A stretch of 64,000 nucleotides of DNA. Origin: Acanthopleura granulata. Lineage: Eukaryota; Mollusca; Polyplacophora; Chitonida; Chitonidae. Shown here piece after piece: positions 46,135 through 58,016 of this stretch. The stretch lies in contig JABBOT010000004.1 in NCBI GenBank assembly GCA_016165875.1, positions 1,054,001 through 1,118,000 on the forward strand. The letters run 5' to 3'. Position 1 is the stretch's first letter, and the number at the start of each line of letters is the position of its first letter. The position numbers and the translations under genes were made by a program. Below the pieces are notes generated by a model. The model saw only the letters and a list, made by a program, of their open reading frames with translations. It was not told the DNA's origin and did no database searches.

Positions 46135-46500
46135 TGTAAAACATGGACGAGAGTAATGTAAAATCGAAGTCATACCTAATGTGCTGTATGAAGAGTGTGG
46201 AGAACAGCAAAGAACTCAAGTCGTACTTAATGTTCTGCCTGAGGACTGAGGGGAACCTGCATAAAACTGAAATCACACCTAATGTGTTGTATCAGGAATG
46301 ACGAAGATCAGCTAAGAAGTGACTTCATATTTACAATGGAATGTGCTGTATGGAGAATGAGGGGAAGTGTATAAATCTGAAACATCTGATGTGTTGTATG
46401 AGAAATGAGGCATTAATATAAGGGGAATGACGGGAGACTGTATCGAACGCCCCATGTGTTCTGTAGGAAAGGAAACATTTGATGTACTATATGAGGGAAT
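46135..46500. repeat. Degenerate minisatellite of about 51 bp
   Basis: AATGTGCTGTATGAGGAATG-type motifs begin at about 46179, 46230, 46282, 46341, 46389, 46454 and 46482, with spacings from 48 to 65 bp. Units also share a GAGGGGAA block and an AAATC-AA block. Confidence 0.75.
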
Positions 46501-49029
46501 GCAAACAACACGAGCTTCAGGTAAAGTTTACGAAGTGCGAGAAGTGAGCAAGTGCCGTTCATGAGTTATAGTCATTATCCTATAATAGTTGTCTGCATCA
46601 GAATGATATATTTCAAGAAAAAAATAGAAGTACACCCTCAAAAGGACTTAAAGCAATCAGAGGCGTATAAAAGTTTGGCAAGTTCGGTAAAATTCCCATA
46701 TACTCACAAATTCGTTAAGCTGTGAATAGATTTGTATATTAAGGGACTCCGCCAGGTCCGTGATGGGACGATTTGTTCCCAAGGCTTTTTATCCGAGCTT
46801 GTATACGGGAATCAATATTCGACTATTTACGGATGACGGGGATTAGAGCTGATGTTACAGAAGGAAAGTTCTACACTATACAATTCTCAGCCCACTAGTC
46901 TAACGTCAGTAAAAGACATGGATGGATTTCCTCCGATCAATGATTGTCTTCAGTTAAACTGTTTACTAAGGGGCAGCTTATTCTCATGAGATCTCGAGGG
47001 ATCAGCCCGCACGTGAATGAGATCACTTGGGCAAATATTAGAAAGCGAATACACACATAGAGTATATACGAGAAGACTCAAACAGGTTTACCACCCCCAC
47101 CTGCTATGGAACTACAGGCGTACGCTGTGAGGTTTCCTGGAAGACTTGACATAAACTTTTTCTCATCGCTTTCCAAGAACGAAGGCTATAAGAAGAGATT
47201 GATATCATGAATGAAAAATTAAGAAACTGAAAATAATGACTTTTGTCAGAAGTCTTTCTGTAAGACTTTCTTTGCAGCACTATAATTCTCCTTAAATGTC
47301 CATTGTTGGATGTCTTATTGATAATCTGTAACTATCAACCCAAACATGCCAAATGAATTCATCCGATTTCATTGCTAGGCCCCTTTAATGCCATACCTTT
47401 TCTGTCTCCTTTAAATATCCACATTGTCCAAAAGCGGATAATTAATTTAATACGTAGTCATTTTCGCGACCAGGTTAGGCAATGAGAAAGTCACAATGTC
47501 GGTAATCATGAAATAAGTAGCGGAACCGTATTGATCCATGGCAGCAGGTCATAAGCACCTATTCATTGGTGACATTGAGTGTGTCACAGAAGGGGACTTT
47601 GCGATTCTGTTTTGGAAGAGACTATATATACATATTGGCAAGCCTGTACTGCAAGCGGCTATTGGGTGTGATCTTGGTATGTGTGTATAAACTCTATAAG
47701 AGGTGAAGAGAAACTGCAGTGATGGTTAGTTATGGTACATGTATCACAGTAAAGTAGAACGCCAGAGATCTGAAACTTTTCCCATTAGGCATATATTTAC
47801 CGCTAGATGGATGGTATTAGTCACACACCTTACAAAACCCACTGACTGAAGATTCAACCAGGCTGCGTTCAATCCGATCAGACCGTAAATCTAGATGAGG
47901 TGAAGATTATTAAGCCCCAGTCACAATAGAACTAGGTTCAGCTTAATTAGATCTAGTTACAGTCTTGAGAGAGCTTACACTACGCGAACCTACAGCTAGT
48001 CTACGTCGCTTTATGCTTCTGCCTAAACCACAAGCTGGGAGTGAATTGAAACGTGTCTCATGTGAGCTACTACAATTAAAGACAATCTGATGTTGTCTTA
48101 TATTAGGTCTATGTCCATATTTGAGAAAGAACGGGCACAAATTAGAAGAGAAGCGGTGTAAGGTTTCACATAGTCATGGTTGTCATACAATGCACTTTAT
48201 GAATACTGGACATCCGGGTGTATTCGACGTTTAATTGGCTTCAAAACACCCTTGTTTCGCTACATTTTCCCCTTTAACCTCGGTACTTGTAATACTTGGG
48301 ATGTCAAGAAACTGTGCAACAATGAATGATGGAATATGGTGTGGACAGAAAGAGAAACTGTCCTTGAGAATTTTTAAATAATTTTAAATTCTTTTTCTGG
48401 CTCACGTAAAACGTTTCCTGACAACAAACCTTTAATTTCAAAAGTTTTAGGCCTAACTGTTCACCTAGAGATTTGAAACTAGTAGTTTTCAATCGTTAAC
48501 AGCATCACAAAGCTTCCTGTTGAAGTGATAAGCGACACCAGAGAGTATATCACAACATCTGATCTAATGGCAATAGCGCTTGTTCATGACTATAAGCTTT
48601 CAAAACAGTGCTTTGTTCTGTGTCAACAGCATGCTCTGGGCAGGTTGGTCTAAGACAATGGGAAACAAAAAAGGCTATATAGAGAATATTGTTTTGTGGA
48701 CAGCAACGGAAAAAAGGGATTCTCCATACAAAGAACGATTTATTTCCGTTTCCTGGTATCTGGGTCAAGTGGACATCAAACACTGTCATAAGTTACCTGA
48801 GACGAGAACAGTAGCGTGTAATGAAAATTTACCACGCCTCTGTTAGCACCTGTCTTCCTGTAATGCTTGGGCAAGGCAAACGCCAACCACGCACCTGACA
48901 TGTTGGGCATCTTGTGGATCTGAACAGGTATACAATGCTTATACAATAACCAGTGACCGCTCGACGGATTGCTAAGTTCGAGAGTTGTATGCGTATTTAG
49001 AGCATCCTTATGATAGACGGATGGCAAAC
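46501..49029. other. Unassigned sequence
   Basis: About 2.5 kb with no repeat or gene recognised. Overlapping frames at 48580-48846 (plus) and 48550-48789 (minus) lack splice support. Confidence 0.45.
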
Positions 49030-49135
49030 CTCCTTACCTGTGCGTGTTTCCTTGCACCATTTTCCTGGTGTAAGGGAAATATTCGTGAGTACGGCATAAA
49101 ACTCCATTCAAATAAACAGATAAATAAATAGATAC
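49030..49135 (+). mobile_element. SINE family A, tail fragment
   Basis: Forward orientation: GTTTCCTTGCACCATTTTCC, AGGGAAATATTCGTGAGTAC, GGCATAAAACTCCATTCAAA and ATAAACAGATAAATAAATAG. Only the 3' end survives, with a deletion in the GCTGG-CGTC block. Confidence 0.82.
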
Positions 49136-49945
49136 CGTAAAGTAATGCTCCCGAGGTAGTTTTAAGCCATAATCGTTCATTCTGCACTTCCGATGTTCCC
49201 ATAACGATATGCCTGAAATACTACTGAGGGAGGGTAATGCCATTGAATTTCTTTCATTCTACACTTATGCGCAACCCGCTGAGGTTGTGAAATACCAACG
49301 CGGTGCCGTAATGCTGTTCATTCAATTTACACCTGTACACCACCCACGGAGATGGTGAAATACTTAAATACATCTATAATTTTACACCCAAGAAAGTATA
49401 AATAATAAATACATCATACTCATATTGTCATATAGCATATGAACGAGCACATATGATCTATACATATACGCGTTCATCTGGCCACCTGGTTCGGACTCTC
49501 CATTGGCTTTGAGTCAATAAAAGACGCTGAAAGGAAGTAGAAACTTTCGAACACCTGCTGCTTCTGCATTAGCAGTGATCAACACCTGGTCTCTGACCGG
49601 AAGGTACGGCAAGACAGCTATCAGCAAACAATATCCAGTGTAAATTAGGCGGTTATGGACAGCCTTCATCAAATCTTCTCCTCAGGGCGGATGGTATATT
49701 CGACTCGAAAAGAGTTTGTCACGGATGCAGATGTAATGAATGTACATGCCCATTTTCGTTATCACTGCTGTTTAACGGGTTTTAACGTCATCAAACCCGT
49801 TGGTATGTTATCATTAACATTACTTAATTAAGGCCAAAATGCCTTGTTGTAAGGTTTAAAGAATGTTTAATCGTAGAACGAATTTAAAGCATTCGGATGA
49901 CGATAACTGGTCTGCACAAGATGAGATGGTATACATCTGTGGTAT
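49136..49945. other. Unassigned sequence
   Basis: No feature recognised. Confidence 0.5.
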
Positions 49946-50182
49946 TTAGGCCAGATAGGCGTTATCGCCCTCAAGCAGGAAGCCATTCGAAAGCCAAACT
50001 GTAAGGCCCTGCCAACAACTAGTTTTCTGAGACCATTTGTGTAGGACAAATCCCTCACAAAGGACACCGTACAGCTTGAGTTTCATCTCTGCATGAATGG
50101 TCAGTGAAGAATGGAGGGAGGACAGTGACGAACACACGGCTGTCAGTTCAGATAGAATTGCTGACGTTTTCGACGGCGCCAT
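49946..50182 (-). CDS. Uncertain 78-codon open frame with strong start context
   Basis: On the minus strand an ATG at 50182 sits in a strong context (GCG before, GCG after) and begins MAPSKTSAILSELTAVCSSL, continuing HSSLTIHAEMKLKLYGVLC before a less protein-like end. The first 40 residues look like an amphipathic helix. A second minus frame, open from 50067 to 49867, picks up where the first becomes less convincing (residues such as GRALQFGFRMASCLRAI). That could mean a frameshifted old gene, an unrecognised intron, or nothing. There is no known family match; low confidence. Confidence 0.15.
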   Translation of the reverse strand: MAPSKTSAILSELTAVCSSLSSLHSSLTIHAEMKLKLYGVLCEGFVLHKWSQKTSCWQGLTVWLSNGFLLEGDNAYLA

Positions 50183-50530
50183 CGCTCTGAGCAGCGAATC
50201 AGTGGATGGTCATGGCTGAATCACAAAGCTCTACAATTATTTTAGCTTAGAAAACGTCTCCACGTTAAATATAAAAATGATTTCTAGCTATTCACTCCAG
50301 ATACTTGAGTAATGATGCTTACAGAAACAAAGGCAAATATGTGAAGTGTTAGTCCTTGTTGTCAGTTGATCGTTTCGTGTCACGCAGAGACTCAAAACGG
50401 TGGTTTTTCCTCCCAGGTAAAAGTCCTCATAGCTGGGCGCGTCATTATGTAACTCTCTGTAGTTATGGCTCAGTGTATCACTGATACACTATACCGTGTC
50501 AGTTGCTGACTGGAATAACCCATGAAATGA

Positions 50531-50778
50531 ATTTGATTTATTTGATTGGTGTTTTCCGCCGTACTCAGGAATATTTCACTTATACGACGGCGGCAAGCAT
50601 TATGGTGGGAAGAAAGCGGGCAGAGCCGGGGAGAAACCCACGACCAGTTTTCTTGCAGACCTTCCAATGTACGACTTGAGAGGAAGCCAACATGAGTTGG
50701 GCTTGAACTCACAGCGACCGCATTGTTGGGAGGCTACTAGGTCATAGCGTTGCCCTAGCGCGCTAACCAACTGAGCCA
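50531..50778 (-). mobile_element. SINE family A, full-length copy
   Basis: Reverse orientation: TGATTTATTTGATTGGTGTT, TTCCGCCGTACTCAGGAATA, GACGGCGGCAAGCATTATGG, GAAACCCACGACCAG, CTTGAACTCACAGCGACCGC, GGTCATAGCGTTGCCCTAGC and GCGCTAACCAACTGAGCC. The head keeps the A box (GGCTCAGTTGGTTAGCGCGC on the minus strand) and B box (GAGTTCAAGCCC). The A/T-rich end repeat is shortened. Confidence 0.94.
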
Positions 50779-53569
50779 TTTTTTAACTGTAACTATATAT
50801 ACATGTAAATATTAATCTACATGTAGATACATATACTTACATTTTCAACGGTACGTGTGTTTTTATAGAACAATTGCCGGGTATCCGTTGTGAACAAGTG
50901 GCACTTTCAAGACCACATCCTTAGTACGTAGATTACGGAGCAGAACGTTCTTACTCAACGATTCTATTGGGGTGACCATAACATTAGCATGTTGTGGATT
51001 GCTCAGATGATTAAATTCCAGCTACTTATTTCATCATTAGCATGACACCAAGAAATCCGTGCAGAAAACAGGAAGTACTACTGTCTTGGTTCTGATGGGT
51101 ATTTTTCTTCCCCTTACAAGGTGTTCCCTGATTGGTGACTTCAGAAAACCGCTAATCTGTTTGTTTCATTGCTCGATTGCAACCGTATAGGCCTTACATG
51201 TAGTACGTTGTTACGGAATTCAGACATAACATTATTAGGTTTTTCAAACTGAAAGCTGGAGGTCAGGTAAAACGTCGATAGCAATATTGGACATGTAAGG
51301 AATTCAGTGAAATGTTTCTAGTTGATACAATTGCGTTTTCGTAGGTCACATGACTGGAAACCGGTTAAGTTGAAAACTGGTCAGCTGGTAGATCAACAAA
51401 CCATATTTTATGAGAGATAATTCTGCGGTAAGCTGATTTCGAAAACTTCTTATACTGAATGTCACGTTACACCAGTTTTAGCAGAGACTTTTAATAGTCC
51501 TGTCTAGCTCCTATAGAGCGGAATGTTGGTGACGCTAATACCCAACATGTCACGGTCTTACTTTCCCTGTAAAAATACTACAGCTCCGACTATAGGTTCA
51601 GAACACATGGTGGCCAAGAATAGCAAAATGGTTATTATCACCACCAAGCATAGTGTTTAATGGAGGTAAAGCCTTATTTCGTCAAATGGGAACGTACTGT
51701 TTCTGCTGCCATTGCTAGTATGATGCACTATCACGTAAGCGGCCTCAGTGCTCCCTTCATTCTACAGGAAGGAGAAGTGGTTGAACCGCTGTTGTACTTT
51801 TGTGACGCCACCGACACTGTCTGTGCGAAGAAGAACTCGAATTTGACTAACTGATTCTATGGTTGTCAAAAGGACAATACTTAAAAGGCTGTATATCTTA
51901 AAAATACCATTGCCTCCGAGGTGAGATGTGTTGGTCGTTTATCTGACGAGGGAGTCGGGGCAGACGTTGGAGAAGAATCAACTATCTCTACTAGAATTAC
52001 TTAAAAGAATATTTGTTACCAATTCATCTCCCTTCTTGGCTACTCTTGAACTACTAACTCAAAATTATGATGCTTTGTGAGTTTTTAATTTCTTTTATTC
52101 CCAATGAAACTGCTTCTTCAATGCGACAAGTTTATACGATGGAGAGTATGCTATTTCGATTCAGTGCTTTTTTGAGGCGGACGGGGGACACTGAACACAA
52201 ACTGATTCTCTGTAGTGAGGGAGGCATGATCACCCGAACCCGCTGCCAGCTGCTATACCTAGTGAACCTTACGTATACTGGATGTTTCTGTTAAAATCGT
52301 AATGACATAATGGATCCGGCTGTGTTAACTACATGCTCGCTGACGTTCAAATTGGCAATAAAACTCCTGTGAGCACGACAGTTATGTGAGTGAACCTTTA
52401 GAGCCACCGTTAAAGCATCCATTCTTCGGGCTGGTAAGCGCGGTGTTTAAAAATCACTCAACCTCCTTTTCTTTGCACGCCAAAGTCCGCACACAGAGCC
52501 TTTTCACTTTGTCATTGAGTTAAGCGCTGGTGGGCTCACAAAAGCTGGTAGCATCAGTCTGATATGTTTGTTAATAAATATCCATTTCATTGAGGATAGG
52601 AAGGAGATGGCCCAGGCACGGAAAAGCATATTAGCTAAAAGCGGTCAGCAGTTGCTTCGGTATTATGATAATTCTAATGGACTCTGGTTTATCGTCTTGA
52701 GTTCTACTTAGACGTGCTGTGGTAAAGGGTCGCATTATAAATGATTTCCATCGACATACTGTCTGACTTTCATCCCATGCTCGAGTCTTTTCAAGACAAA
52801 AGCTCGTCCTAATTTTAAAACTTTTATTCGCCACAGTAAACAAACTTAACTTGTACTTAACACTGCGAAGCGTGTCAATAATAATTGTTACCTTAACTCC
52901 CGACCTTGATGGTGTTTCTTAATTAATGAGTCGGAGTCTGCGAGACCAAATCTCTTTATAGCTCCACGAAAGGAAGATGTTAGTCCCGTGTAATGGGTTA
53001 GCATCCATGAAAGCGCTATTAAAGCTAGTTACTTTGTCCTGACAGTTTAAAACGTTAATAAATACACACAGCTTAACCCAAATGGACTTGCTTCTCATAA
53101 ACGTAACGAGAGAGCATGGACGAGGAGCTGTGACAACCACGGTGTGGTCAACAACAGCGTAACAAAGGCCACAGCGTATCACAATATCAAGCTGTACCAG
53201 TGCACATAGACCGAACAATACCACACTAGCATCCACTACAGCTTCATTACTCGTTGATGCAATGCTGTCACGGTACACCAGCTCACAGAGCAAAAGCATC
53301 AAACCCTACCATTGCAGAGTACCACATTCTCACCTTCTCATACCAATGAAAAAAGACGCTAATATCACACTACACTACTCTAAAGAGGAAAACACTGATT
53401 TTGACTGTATTACTGGTTATAACACACACCTCGCCCCCACAGGAATTTGTACAAACAGCAAACAATATGTTAGTTTTATAATAAATCCTGGAGTTATTTC
53501 CTTTAAAGCGTACACATTGCCAATAATACAATTACGCCACAAAATGCCATCACACATTATAATATCATT
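50779..53569. other. Unassigned sequence
   Basis: About 2.8 kb. A 127-codon minus-strand frame (52919-53302) begins MMLLLCELVYRDS and has two moderately hydrophobic stretches, but no conserved motif and no splice sites I trust, so it is not called. Confidence 0.45.
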
Positions 53570-53845
53570 GAAAGATACAAAAACAATTGTTTGTAGTAAA
53601 TAAATGGTACATGACACAAAACACCGATGATTAGCCCAGTCTGGCAAACTAACGGTAGTCTGTGGTAAGTAGAAGGTACATGACACCATAACACCATACG
53701 AGAATTAACGAAGTCTAACTAGGCAACAGTAAAGAATAGTGACAGCTTGGTATAGCACGCTGTTTCACCATACCAGAATTAGCCAAGTCTAATAAAACAA
53801 CGGTAGCGGTAGCCGGTCAGTGGTATGAAACATCATAACAGCATG
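53570..53845. repeat. 73-bp minisatellite, about 3.5 copies
   Basis: GGTACATGACAC-type starts at 53605, 53675, 53749 and 53822 (70-74 bp apart), each followed by a CATACGAGAATTA-like block and an AAGTCTAA block. Open frames on both strands at 53262-53689 run into it. Confidence 0.8.
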
Positions 53846-55384
53846 TAAGTATCACTATAATATAGCAGCGTAAGGATGGTTCTAGTTGTTTAGGTACACG
53901 CCTGCTACCGGAAGGCATAAAATGACCAAAGTCAAACATATTTTTTAAAAAAAGGATTTGAATTCCACTGTTCGTTAATGAGAGACATGTTGGTGACGGC
54001 AGAACTGCTCATCCAGTATAATCTATACACTGCTGTTTCTGTTCACCCGTTAGTAAAACAAGGCCACGTGCAACCGTCGTCAGTCAGGGAGAAGTACTGG
54101 TGGTACGGGTGGTCGAAGACATAAAAGCTCTAGGCACAACCGATGTTTTGAAAGGTTCCAGTCAGCGCAGAGGGAGTCTGACTCCAAAGAAGGAATGTCA
54201 AAAATAATGCTTAATTGAGACAGGTGTCTGTCAGTCGCCATCAGGCAGATGTTTTCATCGGTTTCCGGAAGTGTAGTTCTTCTCAGCCCGGTCATTCTTT
54301 GGGAAATGTTTTCTGGTAAAGACCCAGTAGACAGTCATATACCATCTAGGTCATTAGCAGCGACTGATCGTCTGCTGGTGATGCGGCTCAATGTTTGTCC
54401 TACAGCCGATATCTAACAAGGCTATTTTCTAAATGGGCCATGGACAGCCTTGTATTTACAAGGCACCGATGTTTTTTTTTTATAATATAACACTCCAGTG
54501 ATATCTAATGAAATTCTTTGCCCGCCCAAATTATGGACAGAAATGAACGAGGCCGCTTTTTTTTAAAACATAACGAATGTCTGCAGCGATAAAATCTGGT
54601 GAACCTAGAGCATAATTATGCAGCACTCTTAAAATATCATTTAGCAATATGGCGCCAAAGCTGACCGCAAAAAATAACGGCTTAATCAAGTGTTGATTTG
54701 GGCCGAATTCAATCCACAAGAAAACTAAGTCTGTATTGTGGCCGTGACACCATGCCACCATCGTCGGTCACAGTTTATCTTCCCTTTTAACCTTTTTTCC
54801 CCTGGTTTTAGTGATATAGCGTATAAACGATCAAATTTTCGCTCACTACCAAGATCACCACACGATATCACAACTGACGAGATTATTTATTTACTTTTGA
54901 AGAAATACACAACATAATTCCCTTACATGAACCTTGTATTTGGATAAACTTGGATATCGTTGATCATACAACAACTGGCAAATTCCCAGTTCTTCTCGAA
55001 CAAGGTTAATGCAGTTATAACCTAGGCAAAACCATGCGTTTCCAATAAGTTAAGAGAAACTGGAACTGCACGGACGAATTTCGTGAAAGAGCGGCAGACC
55101 TCCAAAATATACCAGCCAGATTTATAAATAAATCTCTTACACATAAGAGTTAATTGCAAATTTATGGATATTAACGGGCGAGAGTTACGACCAGAAGAAG
55201 ACTGGATGGTTTAGGGACGACTTGGTCATGTAAGAATGTCTGATATTAGGTAATAATACTGGCTTCATGGCAGATAACATTGGAACACATATACACCGTG
55301 ACTTCATGAACCACCTTATGAATAAATAAGCATAGGGTAGAACTGCAGACCTACACTCTGAAAGCAATTACTTCGGAAGTGGTT
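53846..55384. other. Unassigned sequence
   Basis: No feature recognised. Confidence 0.5.
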
Positions 55385-55770
55385 ACGTATATGTATGTAT
55401 GTTTGTATGTATATATGTATTCTTGGGCTTTATCTCGTACTCAACAATTTTTCAGTGATATGATGACGAGGAGTCCTTAGAATATATATATACTGTGTCT
55501 GCTTGTGGCAGGGCGAGTCCAGGCCGCCAAAGTGCTGCCCCCACTGGAATATCACGCCGAAGATACCAGACATGACACCTCACCTGATCACATTATACTG
55601 ACACCGGGCGGACCAATCCTGTTTCCTTCCTCCCTCAGTGCTGAGCGCCAAACGAGGCAGCAACAAATAGGCCCACCATTTTTAAAGTCTTTGGTAAGAC
55701 CCGACTCAGGACTGATCCTGGATCTCCCGACCTCAAGGTGGACGCTCTAACCACTAGGCCACTGACGTGA
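55385..55770 (-). mobile_element. SINE family B, longest copy
   Basis: Reverse orientation: TATGTATGTATGTTTGTATG, TTATCTCGTACTCAACAAT, GATGACGAGGAGTCCTTAGA, GCAGGGCGAGTCCAGGCCGC, GGAATATCACGCCGAAGATA, CTCAGTGCTGAGCGCCAAAC, CATTTTTAAAGTCTTTGG, GGACTGATCCTGGATCTCCC and GGTGGACGCTCTAACCACTA then GGCCACTGACG. The last part is a tRNA-like head on the minus strand (CTAGTGGTTAGAGCGTCC). The TATCTCGTACTCAACAAT block is close to the family A tail. An 81-codon open frame inside is an artefact. Confidence 0.9.
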
Positions 55771-56058
55771 TCATTTTTATGATTCCGCAGTGTTCAATAA
55801 GTAATCAGTTCCCTGCTTCGGGCAGAATTTGCATTTTATCCTACGTTCAATCCAAACCAGACTGAGACTGAGATATCTGTAAAGTGAATGCCAGGATAAT
55901 TTCGTTCGTAATATCTAACAATAGCTGGAGAGCACAGGCAGCTCTTTGACGCTGACACCGTTATCTTAATCCATGCCTTGGCCTACGAATGATTCGACAT
56001 GCCGCAATTATACATGTAAATGTATTTGTTATCATATAGACAATGGATAATTGCATTT
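55771..56058. other. Unassigned sequence
   Basis: Nothing recognised. Confidence 0.5.
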
Positions 56059-56313
56059 TCAACAACTGATGTTTCGCTTAGAACACAGCTGTTCATAACA
56101 ATGGCGATTTGAAAAACCTAGGAAAATGGCGTCCATCCACAACAGGATGCCGTGAATAACGGTAAAATCATACTCGACATCTCTTAAACCTGCTTGCCAT
56201 TCGATCTCAGTGATTAACCTGGGCGCTGTTGACAAGCACAAGAGTGGATCCATTACTCTTACTGACTGTAACATAGAAGATAAAGATGTTACTTTGGCGT
56301 GTTTCTTCACATG
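56059..56313 (-). CDS. Candidate terminal exon
   Basis: On the minus strand a very strong acceptor (ten T, then CAG) is followed directly by an 84-codon open frame to a TGA. The peptide begins HVKKHAKVTSLSSMLQSV, continues CLSTAPRLITEIEWQ and VEYDFTVIHGILLWMDA, and ends CYEQLCSKRNISC. It has a balanced, protein-like composition with one short hydrophobic patch (GILLWMDAIFLGF). No donor of quality lies inside, so a last exon is the simplest reading. No polyadenylation signal was identified right after the stop, and no family is recognised. Confidence 0.22.
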   Translation of the reverse strand, partial: HVKKHAKVTSLSSMLQSVRVMDPLLCLSTAPRLITEIEWQAGLRDVEYDFTVIHGILLWMDAIFLGFSNRHCYEQLCSKRNISC

Positions 56314-57117
56314 CTGAAAAAAAAAACCGAACTAAGTTGGGGAAAAAGTAAAAATAAACACAAAAGGGGAAAACTCGAACAAATAATGGATTTGGCCGAG
56401 CTTACATATAGCCAGCGCGGTGCTATATGTCAGCGTCTTTAGTTAAGGAGCGGTTTGCTGGCGGCACTTCTCGTGTCGACGGCACCCGGTTTCGTCAGAC
56501 CCAGAAGTGCTTCAGCGTTCCTCGCGTATTAGCGAAGACAAACCAAAGTGTCGTCAGCATATGCCAAGCTAGGTTAATTGTTACTGACAGACACCCGATT
56601 TGCCGAACCTAGGTAAAGACGAGATAGGAGCAGGATCATGTAGAGCACTAAGGTTCATCTTAAAAGAAAGATATTTCACCAGGGGGGAAGGGGGAATCAT
56701 AAACACAGTCCACAATGCATGAAAAGCTAGTTTGCTTAGCGAACTCCAGTCTACAATAAAAGACAAAGGGAGAACGAACATTCATCGGCATAAACGCACT
56801 GGTCTTCCCGCGACATTTGTGCTGGCTACAGCTCCAGAAACTTAACTCCTCTACCCCTACGTCGTCACCAGCCTGGTGACAAATTTGTCAAGAACTCATT
56901 TAAATGTTATATGCTTCAGACCACTTGCGCAAACGAATGTAATGTTAGGAATGGTAATTCTTTTGATGCAAACATAATAATTGTAGCTCTTGTTTCATTT
57001 TAACTATCATGGTACCTCTCATGGCAAGAGCCATGTGGCCATGCCTTTACAAGTATCCTGCCATGTGTTATAACATTTCTTGTTTTCTCGATACCACACG
57101 AATTTATATATCCATGT
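56314..57117. other. Unassigned sequence
   Basis: No feature apart from the poly-T acceptor tract of the adjacent candidate exon. Confidence 0.5.
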
Positions 57118-57330
57118 ATTTATTTGATTCATTTTAATGCCATACGTTTACATTTATACCTTGGCAGTTAGAATTTTGTGTGGAGGAAACTGGAGTGCAC
57201 GGTTTAAAATCACAAATCTTTAGCAAATTTTCTATATTCATAGGCACAGATGTGTCCCATAATCTTGGAACACACGAGCCCTTCAGCAAACGTTAGACTC
57301 CTCAAACGGCCTCGCCACCATTGTCAACAT
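57118..57330 (-). mobile_element. SINE family C, diverged copy
   Basis: Reverse orientation: TATTTATTTGATTCATTTTA, ATGCCATACG, TGTGGAGGAAACTGGAGTGC and ACGGTTTAAAATCACAAATC, TTTAGCAAATTTTCTATATT, and GCAAACGTTAGACTCCTCAA then CGGCCTCG, the latter matching the CAGTCTAACGTTTG body block. It is well diverged, so old. Confidence 0.65.
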
Positions 57331-57385
57331 TTGTTCAAGATATGAGTTGAAGCCCCCATTTACATAATCCTTTCTTTTGGGGGCA

Positions 57386-57640
57386 TGCATGAATGTGGTA
57401 AGGTTCGATGACTTCACGAGTGTGGCAAGGGTCTTATGGCTTCATGAGTATAACAGGAGCTGATGTCATCGTGAGTATAACGGGAGTTAATGGTGCCATG
57501 GGTCAATCACAAGTTCGCGGCTTATGAATGTAACACCAATGATGGCTTCATGAGTATAACAGGAGTTGATGACTTCATGAGTATAACAGGAGTTGATGAC
57601 TTCATAAGTATAACACGGGCTGATGACAGTATGAAAAGGG
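57386..57640. repeat. 27-bp minisatellite, about 10 copies, in frame
   Basis: CTTCATGAGTATAACAGGAG-type units start at 57386, 57413, 57440, 57467, 57494, 57520, 57546, 57573 and 57600, mostly 27 bp (nine codons) apart. The copies from 57546 to 57626 are nearly identical, so this part has been homogenised recently. One plus frame reads a FMSITGVDD nonapeptide repeat; the minus strand is also open. There is no evidence of translation. Confidence 0.92.
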
Positions 57641-57804
57641 AGTTTGAAGGCTTTGTGAGTAAACCACGACATGAATTTATGCCTTCCTTAGTTTCACTAA
57701 GTAAATTAAAATTGTTTGAGTTCAGTATCTGTAAATGTAACTCTTCTGTTAAGCAAGAGTCAAACAAATACATAAAATGTAATTCTGTTACTTATGATAG
57801 CTGA
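57641..57804. other. AT-rich spacer between two arrays
   Basis: May hold degenerate 44-bp units (AAATGTAA motifs about 42 bp apart near 57735 and 57777). Confidence 0.35.
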
Positions 57805-58016
57805 ATGTTAATGTTTGGGAACACAGCACTGTATGTTCAAATGGTTAAATGACAATGCCTTCGAATCTAACATTTCATGTTGGGAAAGTTAGATGTTAAT
57901 GCCTTTGAATGCAGTATTGTATGCTAGAACAGTTTCACGCGAATGCCTAAGAATGCAATAACAGCGACTGAAATTATTCCATTTTAATGCCTAAGAATAT
58001 AACACTGTTTACAAGA
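57805..58016. repeat. 44-bp minisatellite, about 5 copies
   Basis: ATGTTAATGCCTTTGAATG-type starts fall at exactly 57805, 57849, 57893, 57937 and 57981. Units differ by substitution only, so the period is strict although identity is moderate. Confidence 0.92.
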
